A DNA stretch of 16,205 nucleotides, from contig JAQYVQ010000313.1 in NCBI GenBank assembly GCA_030145435.1, positions 1 to 16,205 on the forward strand, given 5' to 3'. This DNA is from Syntrophobacteria bacterium (GTDB lineage: Bacteria > Desulfobacterota > DSWW01). Every line of letters starts with the position of its first letter. The stretch's first letter is position 1. The notes below the pieces were generated by a model. The model made no database searches. It worked only from the letters and a program-made list of their open reading frames with translations, and was not told where the DNA came from. The translations under genes were made by a program, and so were the position numbers. Of the stretch, positions 1-7,209 are shown in pieces.

Positions 1-2733
1 GGGATGCGCCATTTCGATGTTCAGGTGGTCGGTGGAATCGCCCTGCACCGGGGAAAAATCGCGGAGATGAAGACCGGGGAAGGCAAGACCCTGGCATCCA
101 CACTGGCGGCCTATCTGAACGCCCTGGAGGGGAAAGGCGTACACATCGTCACGGTCAACGACTACCTGGCCCGCAGGGACCGGGACTGGATGAGCCCGAT
201 CTATGAATTCATGGGGCTCGCCGTCGGCGTCATTCAGCACGACATGGACAACGAAGACCGCCGGGCAGCCTACGATTGCGACATCACTTATGGGACCAAC
301 AACGAGTTCGGGTTCGACTACCTGCGGGACAACCTGAAGATCGACCCGGACGAGTGCGTCCAACGGGAACATCATTACGCTATCGTGGACGAGGTGGACA
401 GCATCCTGATCGACGAGGCCAGAACGCCTCTGATCATCTCGGGCCAGGTCGAGAAGTCCTCGCACCGCTACAACGTGTTCAATCTGCCCGTCCGGCAGCT
501 CGTTTCGCGGCAGCGCTCCATCGTGAACCGCATATTCGAGGATGCGCAAAAGCATGGTGAAGAGGACTCGGACAACTGGGAGAAGTTCTTTCTCCTGCTG
601 AAGGTCGAAAAGGGTGACCCGAAAAACCAGAAGCTCCTCGAGTACATCGCCGCGAATAAAGACGCCAAGAAGAAGATGCTCCACGTAGAAAATGAGCTGA
701 TGCGGGACAAGCGGATGGGCGAGCTGGAAGAGGGGCTTCTCTACACGATCAGCGAGAAAGAACACAACGTGGACTTTGCCGAAGACGGCCAGAAGGAACT
801 CTCCCGGAACGAGCACGACCTGTTCATCATCCCGGACCTGGATAATTCTTTTTACGAGACCGAAAAGGACGATTCTCTGTCGTTGATCGAAAAAGAGGAG
901 AAGAAGGCCCTTTTCCGACAGCAGTTCGAGGAGAAGACTGAGAAGATCCACAACATCACCCAACTCCTGAAGGCCTACACGCTGTTCGAGAAAGACGTGG
1001 AGTATGTGGTGCACAACGGGGAAGTAATCATCGTCGATGAATTCACGGGCCGCATGATGCCCGGGAGGCGGTACAGCGATGGGCTGCATCAGGCCCTGGA
1101 AGCAAAAGAGGGCGTAACAATCGCAAAGGCCTCTCAGACCATCGCCTCCATCACCTTGCAGAACTACTTCCGGCTCTACGAGAAGCTGGCCGGGATGACG
1201 GGAACGGCCGATACGGAAGGCGTGGAATTCGCGAACATCTACAAACTCGACGTGATGGTCATTCCCACGAACGAGCTGATGGTGCGAACCGATTATGCGG
1301 ACGTGATCTTCAAGACCGAGGAGGAGAAGTTCGAGGCCGTCGTGGAGGAAATCCTGGATTGCTACGAGAGGAAGCAGCCCGTGCTCGTGGGCACCGTATC
1401 GATCGAGAGATCGGAGCGGCTCGCGAAGATGCTGAAGAAGAAGGGGGTCCCTCACGAGGTCTTGAACGCGAAGCACCATGAAAAGGAGGCGAAAATCATC
1501 TCCCAGGCGGGCCAGCCGGGGGCGGTCACGATTGCCACGAACATGGCGGGGCGAGGCACCGACATCGTCCTCGGGCCGGGGGTGCCGGACTTTGGGGGGC
1601 TCCACGTGTTGGGCACCGAGCGACACGAAAGCCGCCGCATCGACAACCAGCTCCGGGGACGCTCGGGCAGGCAGGGGGACCCGGGCTCGTCCCGCTTCTA
1701 CCTCTCCCTGGAAGACGATTTGATGCGCATCTTCGGGTCGGACCGGATCGGCGGCATCATGGAGAGGCTCGGCATGCAGCGGGGGGAGGCGATCGAGCAC
1801 GGACTCGTCTCGCGGGCGATCGAAAACGCCCAGCGGAAGGTCGAGGCCCGGAACTTTTCGGTCCGAAAGCACCTGCTCGAATACGATGACGTGAACAACA
1901 AGCAGCGGGAGATCATCTATGCGAAACGCAAGGAGATCATGACCACCCCCGAGATCAGAGAGCTGTTCTTCGAATTGATGGAAGAAATAGAGGAAGAGCT
2001 GCTCGACAAGTATCTGCCGGAGGGGGTCCACCCGGATGACTGGAACCTGAAGGGGCTCGAGTCGGAGATCGCCCGCCGGTACTTGATCGCGAAGAATCTC
2101 TCCCGCCGGGACAACGGCCCCCCCACGCCGGAAGAGATCTCCGAAAGGCTGGAGGCCGCCTTTCGGGAGACGTACGAAAGAAAGGACAAGGAAATCGAAC
2201 AGGTGGTGGAACGGATCCAGGACCACCCTCCCCAACTCCTGGACCGCATCTTCGGCAAGGAACGAAGCCTGGAGGGCTTCATCCGGCAACGGATGCTCGA
2301 GACCCTGGACCGTCAGTGGATGGACAACCTCTATGCCATGGATCACCTGAAGGAGGGGATCGGGCTTCGCGGGTACGCACAGCGGAATCCCCTGCACGAG
2401 TACAAGAGGGAAGGATTCGATATCTTTTCGGAGATGATGGAAAATTTCAAGCAAGAGAGCGCTGAGGCAGTGTTTCGCGCCACCTTTGTCGAGAGAAAAC
2501 ATGACGCTCCCAAGCCGGTGATCCGGTCGATGGACGAGGGGGAAAAACCGGCACAGGCCATGGACCACGGGTACGACCCCGACGCGATCCAAACCAACAC
2601 CTCCGAGGGCGACACGAAGCGAAAGCCCTTTCGGAGGGGAGCCGAGAAGGTGGGCAGGAACGACCCCTGCCCGTGTGGTGCGGTCGATGGGAGCGGAAGA
2701 CCGATGAAGCACAAGAAATGCTGCGGACGCTAG
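1..2733 (+). CDS. secA: Protein translocase ATPase SecA (5' end cut by window)
   Basis: SecA is the cytoplasmic motor that uses ATP to push unfolded preproteins through the SecYEG channel. The reading frame is open from base 1; the ATG at 4 is internal, because in the family GMRHFDVQ lies about 80 residues into the protein, so the true start is upstream of the window. Numbering from that Met, Walker A (MKTGEGKT) is at 22-29 and the DEVD Walker B box at 129-132. The second helicase domain carries NMAGRGTDIVLG, GTERHESRRIDNQLRGRSGR and LEYDDVNNKQRE. The end carries a zinc-binding tail with CPC and CC cysteines. Two oddities are seen: roughly 80 more residues than E. coli SecA between IISG (144-147) and VEYVV (332-336), and a longer loop between the zinc cysteine pairs. 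The short GPGVPDFGGLH segment lacks the variable insert of E. coli. Identity is certain. Confidence 0.98.
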   Translation, partial: GMRHFDVQVVGGIALHRGKIAEMKTGEGKTLASTLAAYLNALEGKGVHIVTVNDYLARRDRDWMSPIYEFMGLAVGVIQHDMDNEDRRAAYDCDITYGTNNEFGFDYLRDNLKIDPDECVQREHHYAIVDEVDSILIDEARTPLIISGQVEKSSHRYNVFNLPVRQLVSRQRSIVNRIFEDAQKHGEEDSDNWEKFFLLLKVEKGDPKNQKLLEYIAANKDAKKKMLHVENELMRDKRMGELEEGLLYTISEKEHNVDFAEDGQKELSRNEHDLFIIPDLDNSFYETEKDDSLSLIEKEEKKALFRQQFEEKTEKIHNITQLLKAYTLFEKDVEYVVHNGEVIIVDEFTGRMMPGRRYSDGLHQALEAKEGVTIAKASQTIASITLQNYFRLYEKLAGMTGTADTEGVEFANIYKLDVMVIPTNELMVRTDYADVIFKTEEEKFEAVVEEILDCYERKQPVLVGTVSIERSERLAKMLKKKGVPHEVLNAKHHEKEAKIISQAGQPGAVTIATNMAGRGTDIVLGPGVPDFGGLHVLGTERHESRRIDNQLRGRSGRQGDPGSSRFYLSLEDDLMRIFGSDRIGGIMERLGMQRGEAIEHGLVSRAIENAQRKVEARNFSVRKHLLEYDDVNNKQREIIYAKRKEIMTTPEIRELFFELMEEIEEELLDKYLPEGVHPDDWNLKGLESEIARRYLIAKNLSRRDNGPPTPEEISERLEAAFRETYERKDKEIEQVVERIQDHPPQLLDRIFGKERSLEGFIRQRMLETLDRQWMDNLYAMDHLKEGIGLRGYAQRNPLHEYKREGFDIFSEMMENFKQESAEAVFRATFVERKHDAPKPVIRSMDEGEKPAQAMDHGYDPDAIQTNTSEGDTKRKPFRRGAEKVGRNDPCPCGAVDGSGRPMKHKKCCGR

Positions 2734-2744
2734 GGAGAAGACCA

Positions 2745-3980
2745 GTGGCAAAGAAGAAGTCTCTGATCAAGGCTCCACCCGAGCCGCGACAAGACCCCCT
2801 GCTCGTACCCGGCTTTTCGGCCGCGGGCATCTACGGGGGCATCAAGAAGTCGAGGAGGAGGGACCTGGCCCTGATCGTCTCGGACCCGCCGGCACGGGTG
2901 GCAGGGCTCTTCACGGAGAACCACGTGAAGGCGGCCCCCGTGCTGATCAGCCGGGCGAGGGTGCAGTCCGGCCCCTGCAAGGCCGTCCTGGTGAACAGCG
3001 GCAATGCGAATGCCTGCACCGGAGACCCGGGCCTGAAGGACGCCATCGGGCTGTGCCAGAGGACCGCTGAGGGACTGGGGGTGGACGAGCACGACGTGCT
3101 GGTCGCCTCGACAGGGGGCATCGGCAAACGCCTGCCCGTGCAGCGAATCCGAACGGCCCTGCCCCGACTCCTTCGGAAAGTCCGGCCCGGAGGCATCCTG
3201 GATGCGGCCGAGGCGATACGAACAACAGATCGGTTCCGCAAAGCGCTCTGGTCCAGGTCGGAGATCGGCGGAGTGCCGGTAACCCTCTGCGGCATCGCCA
3301 AGGGAGCCGGGATGATTCGCCCGCACATGGCCACCATGCTCGCCTTTTTCCTGACGGACTTGAAGGCCCCCACCACAGCGCTTCGCCGCCTGCTCAAGGA
3401 AGGGGCTGAGAGGTCCTTCAACCGGATCAGCGTAGACGGGGACATGAGCACCAACGACACCGTCCTGTTGCTGGCGAACGGCAGGGCAAAAAACAGGTCG
3501 GCAAGCTTGGGGAGCGCGGAATACGAGGCCTTCGCATCCCTGCTCTTCCCCATGATGAGCGAACTCGCCGCCATGATCGTGCGAGACGGTGAAGGGGCCA
3601 CCAAGGCGGTGGACATCCGAATCCGAGGGGCTCGATCCGAAGGGGACGCGAAGGTGCTGGCCTACCATCTCGCCAACTCCCCTCTGGTCAAGACGAGCTT
3701 CTACGGGGGAGACCCGAATTGGGGCCGGTTGATGGCGGCCCTGGGATGTGCCGGCCCCTCGGTGCACCCGCAAAAGATCGATATCTTCTATGATAAGGTC
3801 TGCCTGGTGCGAAACGGGGTCGGCCAGGGCGAGAAGAAGACCGACCAGGCCGTGAAGGTCCTCCGAAAGAGCGCCTTCACGGTCACCATCGACCTCCATG
3901 TCGGAACAGGGTCCGCCCGTGTCCTCACGTCCGATTTGACCCACGATTATGTGACGCTGAACGCGTCTTACCCTTCCTGA
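2745..3980 (+). CDS. argJ: Bifunctional ornithine acetyltransferase / N-acetylglutamate synthase ArgJ
   Basis: ArgJ moves the acetyl group from N-acetylornithine to glutamate, and in the bifunctional form also acetylates glutamate from acetyl-CoA, feeding the cyclic arginine pathway. I chose the GTG at 2745 (411 aa), 11 bases after the secA stop, because GGGAG at 2733-2737 lies at a good distance; the frame is open further upstream but only inside secA. The autoproteolysis motif KGAGMIRPHMATML is present, so cleavage would fall between Ala196 and the nucleophile Thr197, giving alpha and beta chains. The oxyanion-hole motif ASTGGIG has Thr123-Gly124. NSGNANACTG and the NWGRLMAALGCAG segment are also family features. 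Close spacing suggests co-transcription with secA. No other arginine gene is in the window. Whether it is bifunctional or transferase-only cannot be read from sequence alone. Confidence 0.95.
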   Translation: MAKKKSLIKAPPEPRQDPLLVPGFSAAGIYGGIKKSRRRDLALIVSDPPARVAGLFTENHVKAAPVLISRARVQSGPCKAVLVNSGNANACTGDPGLKDAIGLCQRTAEGLGVDEHDVLVASTGGIGKRLPVQRIRTALPRLLRKVRPGGILDAAEAIRTTDRFRKALWSRSEIGGVPVTLCGIAKGAGMIRPHMATMLAFFLTDLKAPTTALRRLLKEGAERSFNRISVDGDMSTNDTVLLLANGRAKNRSASLGSAEYEAFASLLFPMMSELAAMIVRDGEGATKAVDIRIRGARSEGDAKVLAYHLANSPLVKTSFYGGDPNWGRLMAALGCAGPSVHPQKIDIFYDKVCLVRNGVGQGEKKTDQAVKVLRKSAFTVTIDLHVGTGSARVLTSDLTHDYVTLNASYPS

Positions 3981-4010
3981 AGTTGGCGATTGAGCGCCGT
4001 TGCCGCCCCA

Positions 4011-4135
4011 GAGGTAAAAGGTCAAAGGAAAAAGGAAAAAGCAACTTCCGGTGCCTGGCCATCTAGCGTTTAGACCTCTTTCGGGGATCCATCTGGCCAC
4101 AGATTCTTTCACCTTTCGCCTTTTTCCTTTACCCT
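4011..4135. repeat. Intergenic repeat element with inverted (AAAGGNN)n heptad arrays, copy 1
   Basis: The left arm at 4017-4044 reads as four 7-base units of the form AAAGGNN (TC, AA and AA variants, then a degenerate AAAGCAA). The right arm at 4103-4130 holds four such units on the opposite strand (AA, CG, TG variants, then AAAGAAT). Aligned unit by unit, 20 of 28 positions are complementary, so the RNA or a DNA strand could fold into a long imperfect stem with a loop of about 58 bases. The loop contains the near-palindrome TCTAGCGTTTAGA (4062-4074). A second element of the same build lies at 9397-9540. Function is unknown. Confidence 0.75.
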
Positions 4136-4149
4136 CAAGGAGGGGGAAT

Positions 4150-4170
4150 GGCTCGGCACGCTCCCGAGCC
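4150..4170. other. GC-rich hairpin upstream of rpsB
   Basis: GGCTCGG (4150-4156) and CCGAGCC (4164-4170) form a perfect 7-bp stem with a 7-base loop. The following sequence is CGGCGTGGGG and has no immediate T run, so a classical intrinsic terminator is not supported. It could still mark the 3' end of the secA-argJ transcript, because it lies between argJ and the likely rpsB promoter. Confidence 0.5.
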
Positions 4171-4201
4171 CGGCGTGGGGAGGCTTTCTTGCTTTTCCAC
4201 C

Positions 4202-4237
4202 TTAAGGCGTGATACAAGTTAAAAGTTTACAAAAATA
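4202..4237 (+). promoter_or_regulatory. AT-rich island, possible rpsB operon promoter
   Basis: An A/T-rich patch (GATACAAGTTAAAAGTTTAC at 4211-4230, then AAAAATA) stands out in otherwise GC-rich sequence, about 120-150 bases before rpsB. TTAAGG (4202-4207) with TTTACA (4226-4231) at 18 bases, or TTGCTT (4189-4194) with GATACA (4211-4216) at 16 bases, are weak matches to -35/-10 boxes. A promoter is expected here from the gap and gene order, but the exact boxes are not decided by the sequence. Confidence 0.3.
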
Positions 4238-4265
4238 CGCACCCTTCTCGATCCTGACGGGCGTG

Positions 4266-4294
4266 CACGATCCTCTGCACAGGAGGACCTCGTG
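4266..4294 (+). promoter_or_regulatory. rpsB leader hairpin masking a Shine-Dalgarno and GTG
   Basis: CACGA (4266-4270) pairs with TCGTG (4290-4294) and TCCTC (4271-4275) pairs with GAGGA (4283-4287). This gives ten base pairs with a 2-base bulge (CC, 4288-4289) and a 7-base loop. The right arm contains most of a perfect AGGAGG (4281-4286) and the GTG at 4292, which is in frame with rpsB. A competing 5-bp pairing, GTGCA (4263-4267) with TGCAC (4276-4280), is also possible. rpsB leaders in other bacteria are known sites of autoregulation by S2. That this one works that way is inference. Confidence 0.5.
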
Positions 4295-4354
4295 TCCCGA
4301 CAGGAGAAGACAGGAGGGGAGGAACCAACAGGGTCTCAAGAAGGAGAACGATCC

Positions 4355-5230
4355 ATGAACAAGATTCCCATGAAGCAACTGCTCGAGGTGGGCGCCCATT
4401 TCGGCCACCAAACCAGACGGTGGAACCCAAAGATGAAGCCTTACATCTACGGGGCACGAACCGGGATCTACATCATCGACCTCCAGCAGACCGTCCAGTT
4501 TTTCAACAAGGCTTACGAGGCCATCCGGGACATTCGGGCACGCGGAAAGTCGGTCCTTTTCGTCGGCACGAAGCGTCAGGCACAGGATATCGTCCGGGAA
4601 GAGGCGCTCCGTTGCGGGCAGTTCTTTGCCAACTATCGATGGCTCGGGGGAACCCTGACGAATTACAAGACGGTCAAGCAGAGCGTCGAGCGCCTCAAAC
4701 GGTACGACGCGATGAAGGACCGGGGGTACTACGAGCAAGTCACAAAAAAGGAGGCGCTCAAGCTGGAAAAAGAGCGCGTGAAGCTGGAAAAGGTCCTCGG
4801 GGGAATCAAGGATATGGAACGGTTGCCCGGCGCCCTGTTCGTCGTCGATGCGAAGCGAGAACGGATCGCGATCCAGGAAGCCGCACTTCTCGGGATTCCG
4901 AGCTTCGTCATGGTGGACACGAACAGCGACCCGGACAACATTCCCTATATCATCCCCACGAACGACGATGCCATCCGCTCGATCCGACTCTTCACTTCCC
5001 GCATCGCCGACGCGATCCTCGAGGGAGCCGAGCTGTTCGAGAAGAGTACCCGGGGTGAAGGCGCGCGCGAAGAGACGGTCAGGCAGGTAATCCCGGGCAA
5101 GGGCATCGCACGCACCGTGGAGGTCGTCCACAAGCGAGAAACGGAAGAACCCGAAGAAGAAGAAAAACCTGCAGAAGCAGAAGAGCAGGAACGAGAAGAG
5201 GGGGCAGACAAGGAAGCCTCCCCGGAATAG
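4355..5230 (+). CDS. rpsB: 30S ribosomal protein S2
   Basis: S2 binds the small ribosomal subunit near the head-body junction and is needed for S1 docking. The ATG at 4355 (291 aa) is chosen because AGGAG at 4342-4346 lies 8 bases upstream and the product begins MNKIPMKQLLEVGAHFGHQT, matching family N-termini. Conserved segments include RRWNPKMKPYIYG (21-33), LFVGTKRQAQ (68-77), NYRWLGGTLTN (93-103), LPGALFVVD (157-165) and the IPSFVMVDTNSDP stretch (181-193). After about residue 260 the protein runs into an acidic, Glu-rich tail (roughly 30 residues) that is low in complexity; such tails vary between species. An in-frame GTG at 4292 with its own Shine-Dalgarno would add 21 residues unlike S2. 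It heads the operon with tsf, pyrH and frr, as in most bacteria. Confidence 0.97.
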   Translation: MNKIPMKQLLEVGAHFGHQTRRWNPKMKPYIYGARTGIYIIDLQQTVQFFNKAYEAIRDIRARGKSVLFVGTKRQAQDIVREEALRCGQFFANYRWLGGTLTNYKTVKQSVERLKRYDAMKDRGYYEQVTKKEALKLEKERVKLEKVLGGIKDMERLPGALFVVDAKRERIAIQEAALLGIPSFVMVDTNSDPDNIPYIIPTNDDAIRSIRLFTSRIADAILEGAELFEKSTRGEGAREETVRQVIPGKGIARTVEVVHKRETEEPEEEEKPAEAEEQEREEGADKEASPE

Positions 5231-5282
5231 AAGCATCCCCACCACAAATTCTGCGCCGAAAGACGCTTGAGGAGAGTTGGAC

Positions 5283-5882
5283 ATGCAAGTTTCCGCTACG
5301 ATGGTAAAGGAACTCCGTGAAAAGACGGGTGCGGGGATGATGGACTGTAAAGAAGCCCTGACGACCACCGAGGGCGACCTGGAGAAGGCCGTTGACTTTC
5401 TTCGGACGAAGGGCCTCGCAGACGCGAAGAAGAGGGCAGGCAGGGTTGCCTCCGAGGGCCTGATCGGCTCCTACGTCCACATGACCGGAAAGCTCGGGGT
5501 CCTGGTAGAGGTCAACTCTGAAACCGATTTCGTCGCCCGAACAGACGAATTTCAAGCGCTCGTCAAAAACATCGCGATGCAAGTCGCAGCCGCCAATCCG
5601 CGCTATCTGAAGGCCGAGGAAATTCCCCCCGAAGAGGCCGAAAGGGAGAGAGAGATCTTCCGTGCCCAGGCGCGAGAAAGCGGAAAGTCGGACAATGTGG
5701 TCGACAAGATCATGGAAGGCAAGTTCAAGAAATACCTCACAGAGGTTTGTCTCCTGGACCAGTCTTACATCAAGGAACCGGGAATCACGATCAACGAGCT
5801 CGTCCAGTCGGTGATCGCGAAGCTGGGCGAAAACATCGAGGTCCGTCGTTTCGTAAGATTTCAGTTGGGTGAGGCCGCGTGA
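5283..5882 (+). CDS. tsf: Translation elongation factor Ts
   Basis: EF-Ts recharges EF-Tu by catalysing exchange of GDP for GTP. The ATG at 5283 (199 aa) has GAGGAG at 5269-5274, 8 bases upstream; a TTG two codons earlier is in frame but too close to that site. The N-terminal UBA-like domain is clear (VKELREKTGAGMMDCKEAL, residues 8-26), followed by the EF-Tu contact motif TDFVARTDEF (81-90). At 199 residues it is the short form, lacking much of the second half found in the 283-residue E. coli protein. Short forms are common outside the gamma-proteobacteria, so truncation is not implied. It follows rpsB by 52 bases and its TGA overlaps the pyrH start by four bases. Confidence 0.97.
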   Translation: MQVSATMVKELREKTGAGMMDCKEALTTTEGDLEKAVDFLRTKGLADAKKRAGRVASEGLIGSYVHMTGKLGVLVEVNSETDFVARTDEFQALVKNIAMQVAAANPRYLKAEEIPPEEAEREREIFRAQARESGKSDNVVDKIMEGKFKKYLTEVCLLDQSYIKEPGITINELVQSVIAKLGENIEVRRFVRFQLGEAA

Positions 5883-6595
5883 CAGAGCCTACATACTCGA
5901 GAATCCTGTTGAAGTTGAGCGGAGAAGTCCTTGCCGGCCCCCAACCCTACGGAATCGATCTCCAAACCCTGAAGGGCCTTGCTCAGGAAATCAGAGAGGT
6001 CTCGGACCTGGGCGTTTCCATCGCGCTGGTCCTCGGAGGCGGAAACATCTTCCGTGGGCTCGCGGCGAGTGCCTCGGGAATGGACCGGGCGAACGCGGAC
6101 TACATCGGAATGCTCGCCACGGTCATGAACTGCCTCGCCTTTCAGGATGCATTGGACCGTGAGGGGCTCGTTACGCGCGTAATGACAGCCCTCGAGATGA
6201 GAGAGATCGCCGAGCCCTATGTCTATCGCCGGGCGATTCGCCATATGGAAAAGGGCCGTGTCATCCTGCTGGCGGGCGGAACAGGAAACCCCTACTTCAC
6301 GACGGACACGGCTGCCGCGCTTCGGGCACTCGAAATCCACGCCCAGGTCATCCTGAAAGGGACAAAGGTGGATGGGGTCTACAGCGAAGACCCGGAAAAG
6401 AACCCCTCCGCCACCTTCTACCCCACCGTCTCGTATATGGATGTGCTCAAAGGCAACCTCAAGGTGATGGATCTGACGGCCATCTCCATGTGCATGGACG
6501 CTCAGCTTCCTATCCACGTCTTCAATATCCGGAAGAGAGGCAACATTCGTCGGGTCCTCGAGGGAGAATCCGTCGGGTCCGTGGTAAAAGGCTAG
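5879..6595 (+). CDS. pyrH: Uridylate (UMP) kinase
   Basis: PyrH phosphorylates UMP to UDP with ATP, at the entry to UTP and CTP synthesis. It belongs to the amino acid kinase fold, not the eukaryotic-type UMP/CMP kinases. The GTG at 5879 overlaps the tsf stop (GTGA), pointing to translational coupling, and yields 238 aa, the usual length. Motifs in order are KLSGE (12-16, ATP phosphate binding), GGGNIFRG (53-60), DYIGMLATVMN (74-84), GGTGNPYFTTDTAA (133-146, UMP site) and KGTKVDGVYSEDP (160-172). The C-terminal PIHVFNI segment (211-217) is also typical. The stop codon shares bases with the Shine-Dalgarno of frr. Confidence 0.97.
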   Translation: MTEPTYSRILLKLSGEVLAGPQPYGIDLQTLKGLAQEIREVSDLGVSIALVLGGGNIFRGLAASASGMDRANADYIGMLATVMNCLAFQDALDREGLVTRVMTALEMREIAEPYVYRRAIRHMEKGRVILLAGGTGNPYFTTDTAAALRALEIHAQVILKGTKVDGVYSEDPEKNPSATFYPTVSYMDVLKGNLKVMDLTAISMCMDAQLPIHVFNIRKRGNIRRVLEGESVGSVVKG

Positions 6596-6608
6596 GAGGA
6601 GTCTATCG

Positions 6609-7166
6609 ATGAAAGAGAAGGTTTTTCAAGACATGGAGTCCTCGATGGAAAAGGCCATTGGGGCCTACCAGAAAGAACTCAGTCGGCTTCGCACGGGTCG
6701 AGCTTCCCCTGCCCTTCTTGAAGGCATCCGTGTCGATTATTACGGAACGCCGACACCGATCAACCAGACCGCCTCGATCAACATCCCCGAGAGCAGGCTC
6801 ATCGTGATCCAACCCTGGGACAAGGGCACGATCGAGGCGATCCAAAAGGCGATCCAGAAGGCGAACCTTGGCCTCTCCCCGACCAACGACGGCGCAGTGA
6901 TCCGGATCTCCATCCCGCCCTTGACCGAAGATAGGCGCAAGGAGCTGGGGAAGCTGGCGAAGAAGATGGCCGAGGAATGCAAGGTCGCCGTTCGCAACAT
7001 CCGACGGGAGGCGAATGACTCCCTGAAGAAGCTCGAGAAGGACAAGAAGATTTCCGAGGACGACCTTCATCGGGCCACCGAGGACGTACAGAAGAGCACG
7101 AATGAGAAGGTTGAGCAGGTCGACCAGATCATGGAGGCCAAGCAGAAGGAAATCCTAGAAACATGA
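6609..7166 (+). CDS. frr: Ribosome recycling factor
   Basis: RRF works with EF-G to split the post-termination ribosome so that it can start again. The ATG at 6609 follows AGGAGG at 6594-6599, which overlaps the pyrH stop codon. The 185-residue length equals the family norm. Recognisable segments are LRTGRASPALLEGI (27-40), YYGTPTPINQTASI (44-57), NDGAVIRISIPPLTEDRRKEL (93-113, split helix-hinge region) and the charged C-terminal helix that completes the three-helix bundle of domain I. It closes the rpsB-tsf-pyrH-frr quartet. In many Proteobacteria uppS comes next; here cdsA follows after only 43 bases. Confidence 0.97.
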   Translation: MKEKVFQDMESSMEKAIGAYQKELSRLRTGRASPALLEGIRVDYYGTPTPINQTASINIPESRLIVIQPWDKGTIEAIQKAIQKANLGLSPTNDGAVIRISIPPLTEDRRKELGKLAKKMAEECKVAVRNIRREANDSLKKLEKDKKISEDDLHRATEDVQKSTNEKVEQVDQIMEAKQKEILET

Positions 7167-7209
7167 TCGCCCGCTGACCCTCGAGAACACAGGCTTCGGA
7201 AAGGCATCC

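Larger units (their letters stand above)
3981..4354. other. 374-base intergenic region between argJ and rpsB
   Basis: No credible gene is seen here. From left to right it holds a repeat element with inverted heptad arrays (4011-4135), a GC hairpin (4150-4170), an AT-rich island that may contain the rpsB promoter (4202-4237), a leader hairpin (4266-4294) and a purine-rich run with several Shine-Dalgarno-like motifs ending at the rpsB start. This is the longest non-coding stretch in the window and marks the boundary between the secA-argJ unit and the rpsB operon. Confidence 0.85.

Noticed and set aside
3985..3998. GGCG/CGCC hairpin just after argJ as an intrinsic terminator
   Set aside because: The stem is only 4 bp and no T run follows.
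2730..4217. Long open frame (495 codons) on the minus strand opposite argJ
   Set aside because: It is the codon-position shadow of a GC-rich gene. The product has no recognisable domain, while the + strand encodes a full ArgJ with its cleavage motif.
4292..4354. GTG at 4292 as the rpsB start
   Set aside because: It has a fine Shine-Dalgarno, but it adds 21 residues unlike any S2 and is buried in a hairpin. The ATG at 4355 also has a good site and gives the standard N-terminus. Kept only as a regulatory finding.
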